From assembly GCA_017470345.1 (NCBI GenBank), contig JAFUEP010000003.1, forward strand, positions 1 through 64,000: a stretch of DNA of 64,000 nucleotides, written 5' to 3'. Within the stretch, counting starts at the first letter, position 1; each line of letters begins with the position of its first letter. Origin of the DNA: Prevotella sp. Lineage in GTDB: Bacteria; Bacteroidota; Bacteroidia; Bacteroidales; Bacteroidaceae. Position numbers and translations under genes: made by a program. Shown here one piece after another: positions 7,964-15,137 of the stretch. A model generated the notes under the pieces. That model worked only from the letters and a program-made list of their open reading frames with translations, did not search any database and was not told the origin of the DNA.

Positions 7964-10391
7964 TGTTCTCTGTGCGGGCGATGATCTCGTTCTGCAGCTG
8001 GGCGGTCATGTCGTTGAAGTAGTCACTGTAGCCGGCCACGCGGACGAGCAGGTCGCGATAGCGGTCGGGATGCTGCTGGGCGTCGCGGAGGGTCTGCGTG
8101 TCGACGATGTTGAACTGGATGTGGTGGCCGCCCAGTCGGAAGTAGGTGCGGATGAGGGCTGCCAGCTTCTGCTGGTCGGACTCGCGGCGCAGCAGCTGTG
8201 GCACGAAGCGCACGTTGAGCAGCGTGCCGCCCGACTTGGTCTGGTCGAGGCGGCCGAGCGAGCGGATGACGGCCGTGGGGCCGTGGGTGTCGCTGCCGTG
8301 GGCGGGCGACGTGCCGTCAGAGATGGCGAAGTGGGCCATTCGGCCGTCGGGCGTAGCGCCGCAGACGCTGCCGAAGTAGTTGTGGCAGGTCGTCGAGAGC
8401 ATGTTCAGGTGGGTCTGTCCGCCGCGGGTGTTGGGCCGCCCCTCGATGGCTTGGACGAGGTCGTCGTAGATGCGCACGGCGATGTCGTCGGCCTCGGGGT
8501 CGTCGTTGCCGAAGAAGGGCGTGTGGTTGCGGATGTATTGGCGGATGATTTCTAATTGAGAATTGGGGATTGAGGGTTGAGAATTGGCTGGCGCGGCTTC
8601 CCCCCAATTCTGGCGGCAGGCCTCCAGAATCTGATCCATGGTGTAGCGGCGGTCGTCGAAGACGTGTTTCTTCAGGGCGCAGAACGAGTCGGTGAGGGTG
8701 CCGAGGCCGGTGCACTGGATGTAGGTGGTGTTGTAGCGTGCGCCGCCGTTGTAGTAGTCGCGCCCCTTGTCGATGCAGTCGTCGATGAAGATGCTGAGGA
8801 AGGTGGCGGGTGCGTAGAGGGCGAACATGCGCTCGATGTAGTTGTTGACGGCGAGCTTCAGGTTGACGAAGTACTGCATCTGGCGGTGCCAGGCGTCATA
8901 CAACTCCTCGAACGTCGTGAACGTCCGCGGATCGCCCGTCGCCAGTCCTAACGTCTTGCCCGTCTCGGGGTCGACGCCGTTGTGGAGCGTGATCTCGAGA
9001 ATCTTGGGCGTGTTCAGGTAGCCCGTCAGCAGGTAGGCCTCCTTGCCGAAGGCGCCCACCTCGATGCAGCCCGAGCAGCCGCCCTCGCGGGCATCCTCGA
9101 TCGACTTGCCGGCGCGCACCATCTCCCTGACGTACGTGTCGGGATTGAAGATCGAGGGATAGCCATGACCTTGGCGGATGACGCCGATGCCGGCCATGAG
9201 GAAGTCGTCGGGCGTGACGTCGGCGATGTGGATCGAGAGTCCGGGCTGCAGCTGGTGGAGCTCCTCCTGAATCTCGAGCATCATGTAGGACAGGTCGTTG
9301 GCGGCGCTGCGCCCCTCGCGGTCGATGCCGCCGATGTTGATGTTGGTGAAGTCGTTGTAGGTGCCGCTCTCCAGTGCCGTGACGCCCACCTTGGGCGGTG
9401 CGGGCTGGTTGTTGAACTTGATCCACAGGCACGAGAGGAGTTCCTTGGCCTGGTCGCGCGTCAGCGAGCCGTCGGCAATTCCTTGCTCATAGAAAGGCCG
9501 CAGGTGCTGGTCGATGTGGCCGGGGTTCATCGAGTCCCATCCGTTGAGCTCCGTGACCGTGCCCAGATGGACGAACCAGTACATCTGGATGGCCTCCCAG
9601 AGGTCGCGCGGCGCATGGGCCGGCACCCACCGGCAGACGTCGGCAATGCGCTCGAGCTCCTTCCTCCGTCGTTCGTTGCTTTCCTTGGCAGCCATCTGCA
9701 GGGCCAGCTCGGCGTGGCGCTCAGCCAGCAGGATGGCGGCGTCGCACGAGATGGCCATGGCCTCCAGCTCCTGCTGCTTGTCAGTTGCCTCAGGGTCGTT
9801 GATATAGTCGAGGCCGGCAATCTTCTCCGCGATGCGCTGCTTGACGTCGAGCAGGCCCGTGCGATACATCTTGCCGTCCATGGCGGTGTGGCCTGCGGCT
9901 CGCTGCTCCATAAACTCGGTGAAAACGCCAGCGTGGTAGGCCTCCTCCCACTCCTTCGAGACGTGGCCGAAGATGCGCTCGCGCTGCGTCTTGCCGCGCC
10001 AGTAGGGGATGACCTCGCGCTCATACGTGTCGATGTCGTCCTGCGAGATGAGGTAGGGCTGCAGCTCGCGCTCGTTGAGCACGTGGAGGTCGTCGACGGA
10101 GTGGCACGTCAGCTCGGGGAACGTCGGCACGGCCTTAGGCCGCGGGCCGCGCTCGCCGACGATGAGCTCGTCGGGTCCGATGTAGATGGTCTTCTTCTTA
10201 CATATCTCGTAGAAGTTGCGGGCGCGCAGCACGGGGGTTGACATCGTGCCGTAGTTCTCCTTATAGAACGCGGTCTCGATCAGGGCGCGCTCGATTGAGA
10301 GCGTCGTGGGCGTGGTGAGGCTCTCGTGGCGCAGGCGGCGTATGCGGTCGTTCATGCCGTCGAGGCATTTGGGGTGCTTGATTTCAAACAT
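7953..10391 (-). CDS. hypD: Glycyl radical enzyme, trans-4-hydroxy-L-proline dehydratase (HypD) family
   Basis: This predicted oxygen-sensitive enzyme dehydrates trans-4-hydroxy-L-proline to pyrroline-5-carboxylate, which ProC can reduce to proline. The 812-aa protein carries the glycyl loop RVAGYSDYF with G787. Compared from memory with the Clostridioides difficile enzyme (offset 8), the active site is kept: thiyl C442 and E444 in SGCIEVG, H168 and F160 in FTEFMEQRAAGHT, D286 in NGWDSMNP, S342 and F348 in ESGTYNDF, and Y458. Insert-derived residues about 598-614 (heptamer repeat) explain why the glycine offset becomes larger. The related ring-opening enzyme HplG is an alternative assignment. 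It lies between two Xaa-Pro peptidase genes and overlaps its activase gene, supporting a role in proline/hydroxyproline peptide use. Confidence 0.88.
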   Translation of the reverse strand: MFEIKHPKCLDGMNDRIRRLRHESLTTPTTLSIERALIETAFYKENYGTMSTPVLRARNFYEICKKKTIYIGPDELIVGERGPRPKAVPTFPELTCHSVDDLHVLNERELQPYLISQDDIDTYEREVIPYWRGKTQRERIFGHVSKEWEEAYHAGVFTEFMEQRAAGHTAMDGKMYRTGLLDVKQRIAEKIAGLDYINDPEATDKQQELEAMAISCDAAILLAERHAELALQMAAKESNERRRKELERIADVCRWVPAHAPRDLWEAIQMYWFVHLGTVTELNGWDSMNPGHIDQHLRPFYEQGIADGSLTRDQAKELLSCLWIKFNNQPAPPKVGVTALESGTYNDFTNINIGGIDREGRSAANDLSYMMLEIQEELHQLQPGLSIHIADVTPDDFLMAGIGVIRQGHGYPSIFNPDTYVREMVRAGKSIEDAREGGCSGCIEVGAFGKEAYLLTGYLNTPKILEITLHNGVDPETGKTLGLATGDPRTFTTFEELYDAWHRQMQYFVNLKLAVNNYIERMFALYAPATFLSIFIDDCIDKGRDYYNGGARYNTTYIQCTGLGTLTDSFCALKKHVFDDRRYTMDQILEACRQNWGEAAPANSQPSIPNSQLEIIRQYIRNHTPFFGNDDPEADDIAVRIYDDLVQAIEGRPNTRGGQTHLNMLSTTCHNYFGSVCGATPDGRMAHFAISDGTSPAHGSDTHGPTAVIRSLGRLDQTKSGGTLLNVRFVPQLLRRESDQQKLAALIRTYFRLGGHHIQFNIVDTQTLRDAQQHPDRYRDLLVRVAGYSDYFNDMTAQLQNEIIARTENNEY
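8550..8592. repeat. In-frame AATTCTC heptamer insertion in hypD
   Basis: About five tandem heptamers (AATTCTC, AACCCTC, AATCCCC, AATTCTC on the coding strand) encode an Asn/Ser/Gln/Pro-rich segment of about 15 residues near position 600. It is placed where the C. difficile enzyme has a short connection. Here the pyrimidine strand is the sense strand and carries no stop in any frame. Only one arm is present. Confidence 0.8.
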
Positions 10392-10470
10392 GTCTGAGGA
10401 TTTTAGTTTAGGTCTCTGAGGATCTTGGATTGGGTCTCTAAAGATCTTTGTCTTGTTCTCTAAGGATTAA
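10392..10470. repeat. Degenerate direct repeats between the M24 peptidase gene and hypD
   Basis: The 85-bp gap contains three to four degenerate copies of a unit like TCTCTGAGGATCTTGGATT, all in the same orientation. No promoter box is obvious, so the two genes are probably co-transcribed. Confidence 0.6.
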
Positions 10471-10476
10471 AGGATT

Positions 10477-11883
10477 TTAGGATGGGGAGGCGTTCTTGGC
10501 CTGATAGACCTCGTCGATGGTCATGGGCTTCTTGATCTTGCCCAACAGTCGGGCGCCGGTGGGCGTCATGACGTAGTTGAGCTCGTTGCGCAGACCCGTG
10601 AAGTCGCGCCAGGGGCGCAGACGGTCGTAGCAGATGAAGTCGCGGTGCTGTCCCTCGGCCTCCCACTTGTCCATCAGCTCCGGGATGAAGTAGATGCCGG
10701 GTTCGACGGTGAAGACGAAGCCCACCTCGAGCGGCCGCGCCAGTCGGAGCGACTTGAATCCGAACTGCGTCGACTTCTGGCAGCCCTCAGCGTAGCCGAC
10801 GTATTGCTCGCCCAGGTTCTCCATGTCGTGGACGTCGAGACCCATCATGTGCCCCAGTCCGCAGGGGAAGAACAGGGCGTAGGCCCCGCTTTGCGCCGCC
10901 TCGGCCGGGTCGCCCTTCATCAGTCCCAGCTCCTTCATGCCGCGTGCTATCTCCGTGGCGGCGGCCAGGTGGGCCTCACGGAAGGGCTTGCCCAGCTGCA
11001 GACGGTCGACGGCGGCCTGGAAGCTGCGCAGATGGATCTCGTAGACGGCGGCCTGGCGGTCAGTGAACCGTTTGCCGACGGGCATCGACGACGACAGGTC
11101 GCCGGCATAGTGGCCCTGCGTCTCGGCTCCCGCGTCGAGCAGGAAGATGTCGCCCTCGCGCAGCATGTGGATGAAGCCGTGGTTATGGAGCACCTGTCCC
11201 TGCACGGTGGCGATGGTGGGGAAGGCCAGCACGTTGCCATGTCGGCAGGCCACCTCCTCGACGGCCGCCGCCACCTCCGCCTCGTGTATGCCGGGACGGA
11301 CCGTGCGATAGGCCGCCAGATGCATCTCCGTGCTCAGGTCGACCGACTGCTCGATGAGCCGCAGTTCCTCCTCGTCCTTATGGTTGCGCTGGCTGACGAT
11401 GGCCTTGATCAGGTCGACGGAGGCCATGGCCGGCTGGGCGGCCGGCTCGATGCCGAGCAGCTCCCAGAGCCAGACGCGGTGGTCGCCGCGATAGGGCGGC
11501 AGGAAGTGGATCGGCTGACCTTTGCGCCGCGCCTGGTCGAGATAGTCCTTCAGTCCACTGAGTGGGCGCGTGTCGCTGATGCCGTAGGGCTCGCACTTCT
11601 CGCTGAGCGACGGCTGTCGTCCTGTCCATACGATGTCGTCGATGGTCAGCTCATTGCCGAAGACGACGACGCGATCCTCGTCGACATCGATGACGGCGGC
11701 CAGTCCGGCGTAGTCGAGTCCGATGAAATATAGGAACGTGGAGTCCTGGCGGAAACGGTAGGTGTTGTCGGCATAGTTCATGCCCACCTCGTCGTTGCCC
11801 AGCATCAGGAGCAGTCCGCTCCCCATGTCGCGCATCAGCTGGCGGCGCCGGCGCTCGTAGGTCTCTTTCTTAATATTTGCCAT
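10477..11883 (-). CDS. M24B Xaa-Pro peptidase (bacterial aminopeptidase P / prolidase type)
   Basis: This 468-aa cytoplasmic dinuclear metallopeptidase is predicted to cleave Xaa-Pro bonds. An aminopeptidase P N-terminal domain (residues 1-160) precedes the pita-bread fold with metal ligands D250, D262 (HYAGDLSSS), H345 (GLGHMMGLDVHD), E394 (FTVEPGIYF) and E434 (LRNELNYVMTPTG). Its start overlaps the 3' end of the upstream HExxH lipoprotein gene by 14 bp and hypD follows, so it belongs to the hypD cluster. Aminopeptidase P and prolidase (Xaa-Pro dipeptidase) cannot be separated confidently from sequence alone. The presence of two different M24 peptidases in one operon is notable. Confidence 0.92.
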   Translation of the reverse strand: MANIKKETYERRRRQLMRDMGSGLLLMLGNDEVGMNYADNTYRFRQDSTFLYFIGLDYAGLAAVIDVDEDRVVVFGNELTIDDIVWTGRQPSLSEKCEPYGISDTRPLSGLKDYLDQARRKGQPIHFLPPYRGDHRVWLWELLGIEPAAQPAMASVDLIKAIVSQRNHKDEEELRLIEQSVDLSTEMHLAAYRTVRPGIHEAEVAAAVEEVACRHGNVLAFPTIATVQGQVLHNHGFIHMLREGDIFLLDAGAETQGHYAGDLSSSMPVGKRFTDRQAAVYEIHLRSFQAAVDRLQLGKPFREAHLAAATEIARGMKELGLMKGDPAEAAQSGAYALFFPCGLGHMMGLDVHDMENLGEQYVGYAEGCQKSTQFGFKSLRLARPLEVGFVFTVEPGIYFIPELMDKWEAEGQHRDFICYDRLRPWRDFTGLRNELNYVMTPTGARLLGKIKKPMTIDEVYQAKNASPS

Positions 11884-12718
11884 ATTCGTTCACTTTCTTA
11901 TGTTTACTGATCTGTAGGTTGGTCTTGGGAAAATATTCGGCCAGCAGGGCGTAGAGGTCCGGGTCGTACGCCTCGAGCTCCTCGCGCGTGTTCACCCAGT
12001 TGTGCTTGCCGTCCGTGTGGGGCATCTCGGCGTTCACGTTGAACCAGTCCTGCACGGCCTCCGCCATGTATTCCTCCTTGTCCGTCAGGCGGTAGGTGCC
12101 GTCGAGGATGCCGCTGGCCTTGGCCCGCTCGTAGCATGCCTTGAGCCGCGCGTCGAAGTCGGGCACGGCCAGCATCAGTCCGATGAGGTGGATGCTGTGG
12201 GCAAACTCATGGATGAGGATGTCCTCGGCGTGATACTTGTCGATCTGGTAGCCCAGCACGTTCTCCTCGGCACAGCTCGTCAGCGGCAGCTCCAGGTCGC
12301 CGCCCAGCCCGCGGGCCCGCAGGTCCCAGTTGAGCGTCGTGTCGCTGGCCAGGTAGCGGTGCTCGGGGATGTCGGTGGTCCCCTCATAGCGCCCCATGAT
12401 GGCCACGCGCGTGCCGCGCCCCACCATCGAGTCGAGCACGGCCTGCGGCAGCATCCGCGTCATGGCGTAGAGCGTGCGGTGGGCGGCGGTGAAGGCCGAG
12501 TCGGGCACGCGCCACGACGAGATGAGCGGGATGCCGTTGACGTCGACATACTTCGTGTAGAACGCATCCAGGGAGAGCGAGTCGGGCGGTGCCGTCACGA
12601 CGCACTCGGGGATGCTGAGCACTTCGCTCTCCGTCGCCGTGCCGTCGCCCTTCGGGGCCCTCTGGCAGGCGCTCACGGATAGCAGCATAGCAGCGAGCAT
12701 AAAGACTATTAGTTTCAT
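11870..12718 (-). CDS. Secreted HExxH metallopeptidase-like lipoprotein
   Basis: The start was set at 12718 (MKLIVFMLAAMLLSVSAC) because it opens directly on a lipoprotein signal with Cys18. Upstream in-frame ATGs at 12739 and 12805 lie at or beyond the predicted transcription start. The 282-aa product has a zincin motif H170-E171-F-A-H174 and a downstream EEYMAEAVQDWF, whose Glu could be the third zinc ligand, resembling ATLF-like gluzincins. It would be anchored on the cell surface or in the periplasm. It is the first gene of the hypD cluster and overlaps the M24 gene by 14 bp, suggesting it supplies peptides for the intracellular Xaa-Pro peptidases. The substrate is unknown. Confidence 0.8.
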   Translation of the reverse strand: MKLIVFMLAAMLLSVSACQRAPKGDGTATESEVLSIPECVVTAPPDSLSLDAFYTKYVDVNGIPLISSWRVPDSAFTAAHRTLYAMTRMLPQAVLDSMVGRGTRVAIMGRYEGTTDIPEHRYLASDTTLNWDLRARGLGGDLELPLTSCAEENVLGYQIDKYHAEDILIHEFAHSIHLIGLMLAVPDFDARLKACYERAKASGILDGTYRLTDKEEYMAEAVQDWFNVNAEMPHTDGKHNWVNTREELEAYDPDLYALLAEYFPKTNLQISKHKKVNEYGKY

Positions 12719-12749
12719 AGGAATCATTGTTTTTGTCATTTCGAGGTTA

Positions 12750-12757
12750 CAAAGATA
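12750..12757 (-). promoter_or_regulatory. -7 promoter box for the hypD cluster
   Basis: Read on the minus strand this is TATCTTTG, a match to the Bacteroidota -7 consensus TAnnTTTG, 31 bp before the chosen lipoprotein start. It is the only consensus box I see for the five-gene cluster. Confidence 0.7.
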
Positions 12758-12853
12758 GGAAATATAATTTAAAAAAGAACAATGAAAATCGAAAAATATG
12801 TTCATGTCCGCAAAATTTCCCCTCGTCCGACCGCTTATCTCAATTTATTTTCG

Positions 12854-12861
12854 TACTTTTG
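12854..12861 (+). promoter_or_regulatory. -7 promoter box for mdh
   Basis: TACTTTTG matches TAnnTTTG 66 bp before the mdh start. It is divergent from the hypD-cluster promoter in the same 209-bp intergenic region. No clear -33 TTTG is visible. Confidence 0.65.
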
Positions 12862-12927
12862 CACTCGGAAAACATCCGTCAAATGTATTAACATATTAAC
12901 CAATATAAAACATTAAGAAAAAGTATT

Positions 12928-13914
12928 ATGGCATTTTTGACTGACGAGAAATTAGTGATTGTTGGTGCCGGCGGCATGATCGGCTCTAACATGGTGCAGA
13001 GTGTGCTGATGCTGGGCCTGACCCCCAACATCTGCCTGTATGATATCTACGAGCCGGGCGTACATGGCGTCTACGACGAGATCTGCCACTGCGCATTCCC
13101 TGGCGCCAATGTCTACTACACCGTTGATCCCGAGAAGGCCTTCACCGGCGCTAAGTACATCATCTCCTCTGGCGGCGCTCCCCGTAAGGAAGGAATGACG
13201 CGCGAGGACCTGCTGAAGGGCAACTGCAGGATCGCTGCCGACTTCGGCGAGAACATCAAGAAGTACTGCCCCGACGTGAAGCACGTCGTCGTCATCTTCA
13301 ACCCCGCTGACGTCACCGCCCTGACCGCCCTGATTCACTCGGGTCTGAAGCCCAACCAGCTCACCTCGCTGGCCGCCCTCGACTCCACCCGTCTGCAGCA
13401 GCAGCTCGCACTGGAGTTCGGCGTGCGCCAGGACAAGGTGACCAACGCCTACACCTACGGTGGCCACGGCGAGCAGATGGCTGTCTTCGCCAGCAAGGCC
13501 CTCATCGACGGCAAGCCCCTCTCGGAGCTGCCGCTGAGCGCTGAGCGCTGGGCCGAGATCAAGCACATGACCACGCAGGGTGGCTCGAACATCATCAAGC
13601 TGCGCGGCCGCTCGTCGTTCCAGAGCCCCGCTTACCAGGCTGTGAAGATGATCGAAGGCGCCATGGGCGGCGAGCCCTTCCGCTGGCCTGCCGGCTGCTA
13701 TGTCAACGACTTCGGCTTCAAGAACGTCATGATGGCCATGCCGACCGTCATCGACAAGGACGGCGTGCACTACTGCAAGCCCGAGGGCACGGCCGAGGAG
13801 ATGGCCGAGCTCCAGAAGTCGTACGAGCATCTGCAGAAGATGCGCGACGAGATCATCTCGCTCGGCATCATTCCCGCCGTCGAGGAGTGGTCGAAGGACA
13901 ACGCTAACCTCTAA
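12928..13914 (+). CDS. mdh: Malate dehydrogenase
   Basis: This NAD-dependent cytoplasmic enzyme interconverts malate and oxaloacetate in the fumarate/succinate branch of central metabolism. The 328-aa protein begins with a Rossmann motif VGAGGMIGSNM (about residues 12-22). It has the SSGGAPRKEGM substrate loop with catalytic Arg residues, FNPADVTA, and GGHGEQM with the catalytic His. Length and motifs match the Bacteroidales enzyme. Codon use is typical of a highly expressed gene here (mostly C-ending codons). The purine-rich arm of a repeat element begins right after its TAA. Confidence 0.95.
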   Translation: MAFLTDEKLVIVGAGGMIGSNMVQSVLMLGLTPNICLYDIYEPGVHGVYDEICHCAFPGANVYYTVDPEKAFTGAKYIISSGGAPRKEGMTREDLLKGNCRIAADFGENIKKYCPDVKHVVVIFNPADVTALTALIHSGLKPNQLTSLAALDSTRLQQQLALEFGVRQDKVTNAYTYGGHGEQMAVFASKALIDGKPLSELPLSAERWAEIKHMTTQGGSNIIKLRGRSSFQSPAYQAVKMIEGAMGGEPFRWPAGCYVNDFGFKNVMMAMPTVIDKDGVHYCKPEGTAEEMAELQKSYEHLQKMRDEIISLGIIPAVEEWSKDNANL

Positions 13915-14062
13915 GAAGGGAAAAGGGAAGAGAGAAAAGTGAAAAATTTGACTCCGCATGCGGGATGTCCTCTCTGGGCGGCAGCAAATTTTTCACTTTT
14001 CACTCTTCACTTTTACTTTAATATCGCTTTTCACTTTTCATTCTTCACTCTTCACTCTTCAC
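13915..14062. repeat. Heptamer-armed element between mdh and the sigma factor gene
   Basis: A purine-rich arm runs from the mdh stop to about 13950 (ending AGTGAAAAATTTG). A core follows, then a pyrimidine arm with GGCAGCAAATTTTTCAC and many TTCACTC/TTCACTT units up to 14062. The right arm has no stop codon in any frame on the plus strand and runs directly into the sigma factor frame. The same inner-arm sequence reappears at 45069-45102. Confidence 0.85.
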
Positions 14063-14551
14063 TTGATAAATCTCGACCTCACCTTCCGCACTTACTATCG
14101 GCCGTTGTGCCTCTACGCCATGCACTATCTCGACGACACGCAGGCCGTCGAGGACGTCGTGCAGGACGCCTTCGTGCGGCTGATGCAGTCGGATGAGCAG
14201 CCCCGCAACGTGCGGGCATGGCTCTATACGGCCGTGCGCAACCGCGCCGTCGACACGCTGCGCCGCCGCAATCCGCTGCTCACCGACGTCGCCCCCCAAG
14301 ACCTCGAGCGCCTCATCAGCGACGAGGAGGCACAGGAGCGCTCGCAGCGCGAGGCCGAGCTCTGGACCCTCATCGACGCCCTCCCCCCGCGCTGCCGCGA
14401 GGTGCTGCTGATGGCCAAGCGCGACGGTCTGAAGTATGCCGAAATAGCCGAGACGCTGGGCATCTCCGTCAAGACCGTCGAGAAGCAGATGGGCAAGGCC
14501 CTGCGCCTGCTCCGCGGCCATGCCGACGCCATCCTCAGCCTGTTGGCCTGA
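14063..14551 (+). CDS. ECF RNA polymerase sigma factor (FecI-like)
   Basis: This sigma-70 family protein of the extracytoplasmic-function type is expected to drive the adjacent TonB receptor genes. Region 2 is visible as YYRPLCLYAMHYLDDTQA with VVQDAFVRLM, and region 4 as LPPRCREVLLMAKRDGLKYA followed by a helix-turn-helix (GISVKTVEKQM). The frame is open upstream to an ATG at 13958, but those 35 residues are all repeat-encoded. I therefore place the start at TTG 14063, where homology begins (162 aa). Initiation at 13958 giving a repeat-derived N-terminal extension cannot be excluded. It pairs with the anti-sigma gene at 18890. Confidence 0.85.
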   Translation: MINLDLTFRTYYRPLCLYAMHYLDDTQAVEDVVQDAFVRLMQSDEQPRNVRAWLYTAVRNRAVDTLRRRNPLLTDVAPQDLERLISDEEAQERSQREAELWTLIDALPPRCREVLLMAKRDGLKYAEIAETLGISVKTVEKQMGKALRLLRGHADAILSLLA

Positions 14552-14604
14552 GCATCGCCCCCACCGTTTTTCCAGTCCGCTTGTTTTATTCATTCGCAAC
14601 GTCG

Positions 14605-14628
14605 GGGATGCCTGTGAGAAGGCATCCC
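14605..14628. terminator. Hairpin after the sigma factor gene
   Basis: GGGATGCC (14605-14612) pairs with GGCATCCC (14621-14628) across an 8-nt loop, 54 bp after the sigma factor stop. There is no strong T tract, so termination is only possible. Confidence 0.4.
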
Positions 14629-14638
14629 GAAAACTCTC

Positions 14639-14716
14639 GTCACGTCGTGACGTCATGCGGTCACGATGTGACGGCATGAAACCATGACGTGACGCCATGC
14701 CGTCACGACGTGACGG
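14639..14716. repeat. Cluster of four GTCACGACGTGAC-type palindromes (copy 1)
   Basis: Four imperfect palindromes of the form TCACGWYGTGAC (or ATGACGTGAC) are spaced about 20 bp apart and separated by GGCATG/CATGCC words. A second cluster with the same design is at 60917-60997. Each lies next to a long 14744-type palindrome, but on opposite sides of it. The symmetry resembles an operator array or stacked hairpins. Confidence 0.85.
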
Positions 14717-14743
14717 AAACTTCTTCCAGCCCCATGTTATTCT

Positions 14744-14929
14744 CAATGTGGTGATAAATGTCTGAGATTTCAACGCCCCCCTGCCCCCCTCTAATCTTAG
14801 AGGGGGAGTTAAATAGTGTGCATGCCGCCCGTCTCCGCTGGTGTCACTGCGCTCATCTACTCAACTCCCCCTCTAAGATTAGAGGGGGGCAGGGGGGCGT
14901 TGAAATCTCGGGCATTTATCACCACATTG
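14744..14929. repeat. 186-bp giant palindrome, MITE-like (copy 1)
   Basis: Bases 14744-14810 are the reverse complement of 14863-14929 over 67 bp with two mismatches, both compatible with G-U pairing. The arms include CGCCCCCCTGCCCCCCTCT and CTAATCTTAGAGGGGGAG. The 52-nt loop (14811-14862) is non-palindromic and is shared with the copy at 60689-60892. It has no coding capacity. It lies in the 586-bp gene-free stretch between the sigma factor and receptor genes. Confidence 0.93.
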
Positions 14930-15016
14930 ATTTTTTTTATGCTTGCGATGGGGGGATTTCGCCTTTCGTGCGTCATAGCTATGAACAGAATGAACAATAA
15001 TAATATATATATTCAA

Positions 15017-15104
15017 CAAAGATTAAAAAGATGAAAAAGATTCCATGCGGACAGTCCCGACCCACACATCGCGCAGCACATCTTTTCAATCTTTTCAATC
15101 TTTG
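15017..15104. repeat. Inverted repeat of AAAGATT / AATCTTT units before the receptor gene
   Basis: The left arm 15017-15042 (CAAAGATT, AAAAGATG, AAAAGATT) pairs with the right arm 15079-15104 (CATCTTTTC, AATCTTTTC, AATCTTTG), enclosing a GC-rich core. It lies in the leader of the TonB receptor gene. Confidence 0.75.
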
Positions 15105-15128
15105 TAAAAAAGAAATCATTGTGCAAGA

Positions 15129-15136
15129 TAGTTTTG
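15129..15136 (+). promoter_or_regulatory. Possible -7 box for the TonB receptor gene
   Basis: TAGTTTTG fits TAnnTTTG. If used, transcription would start near 15143 and the ATG at 15153, rather than 15138, would be the start codon. Confidence 0.45.
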
Positions 15137-15137
15137 T

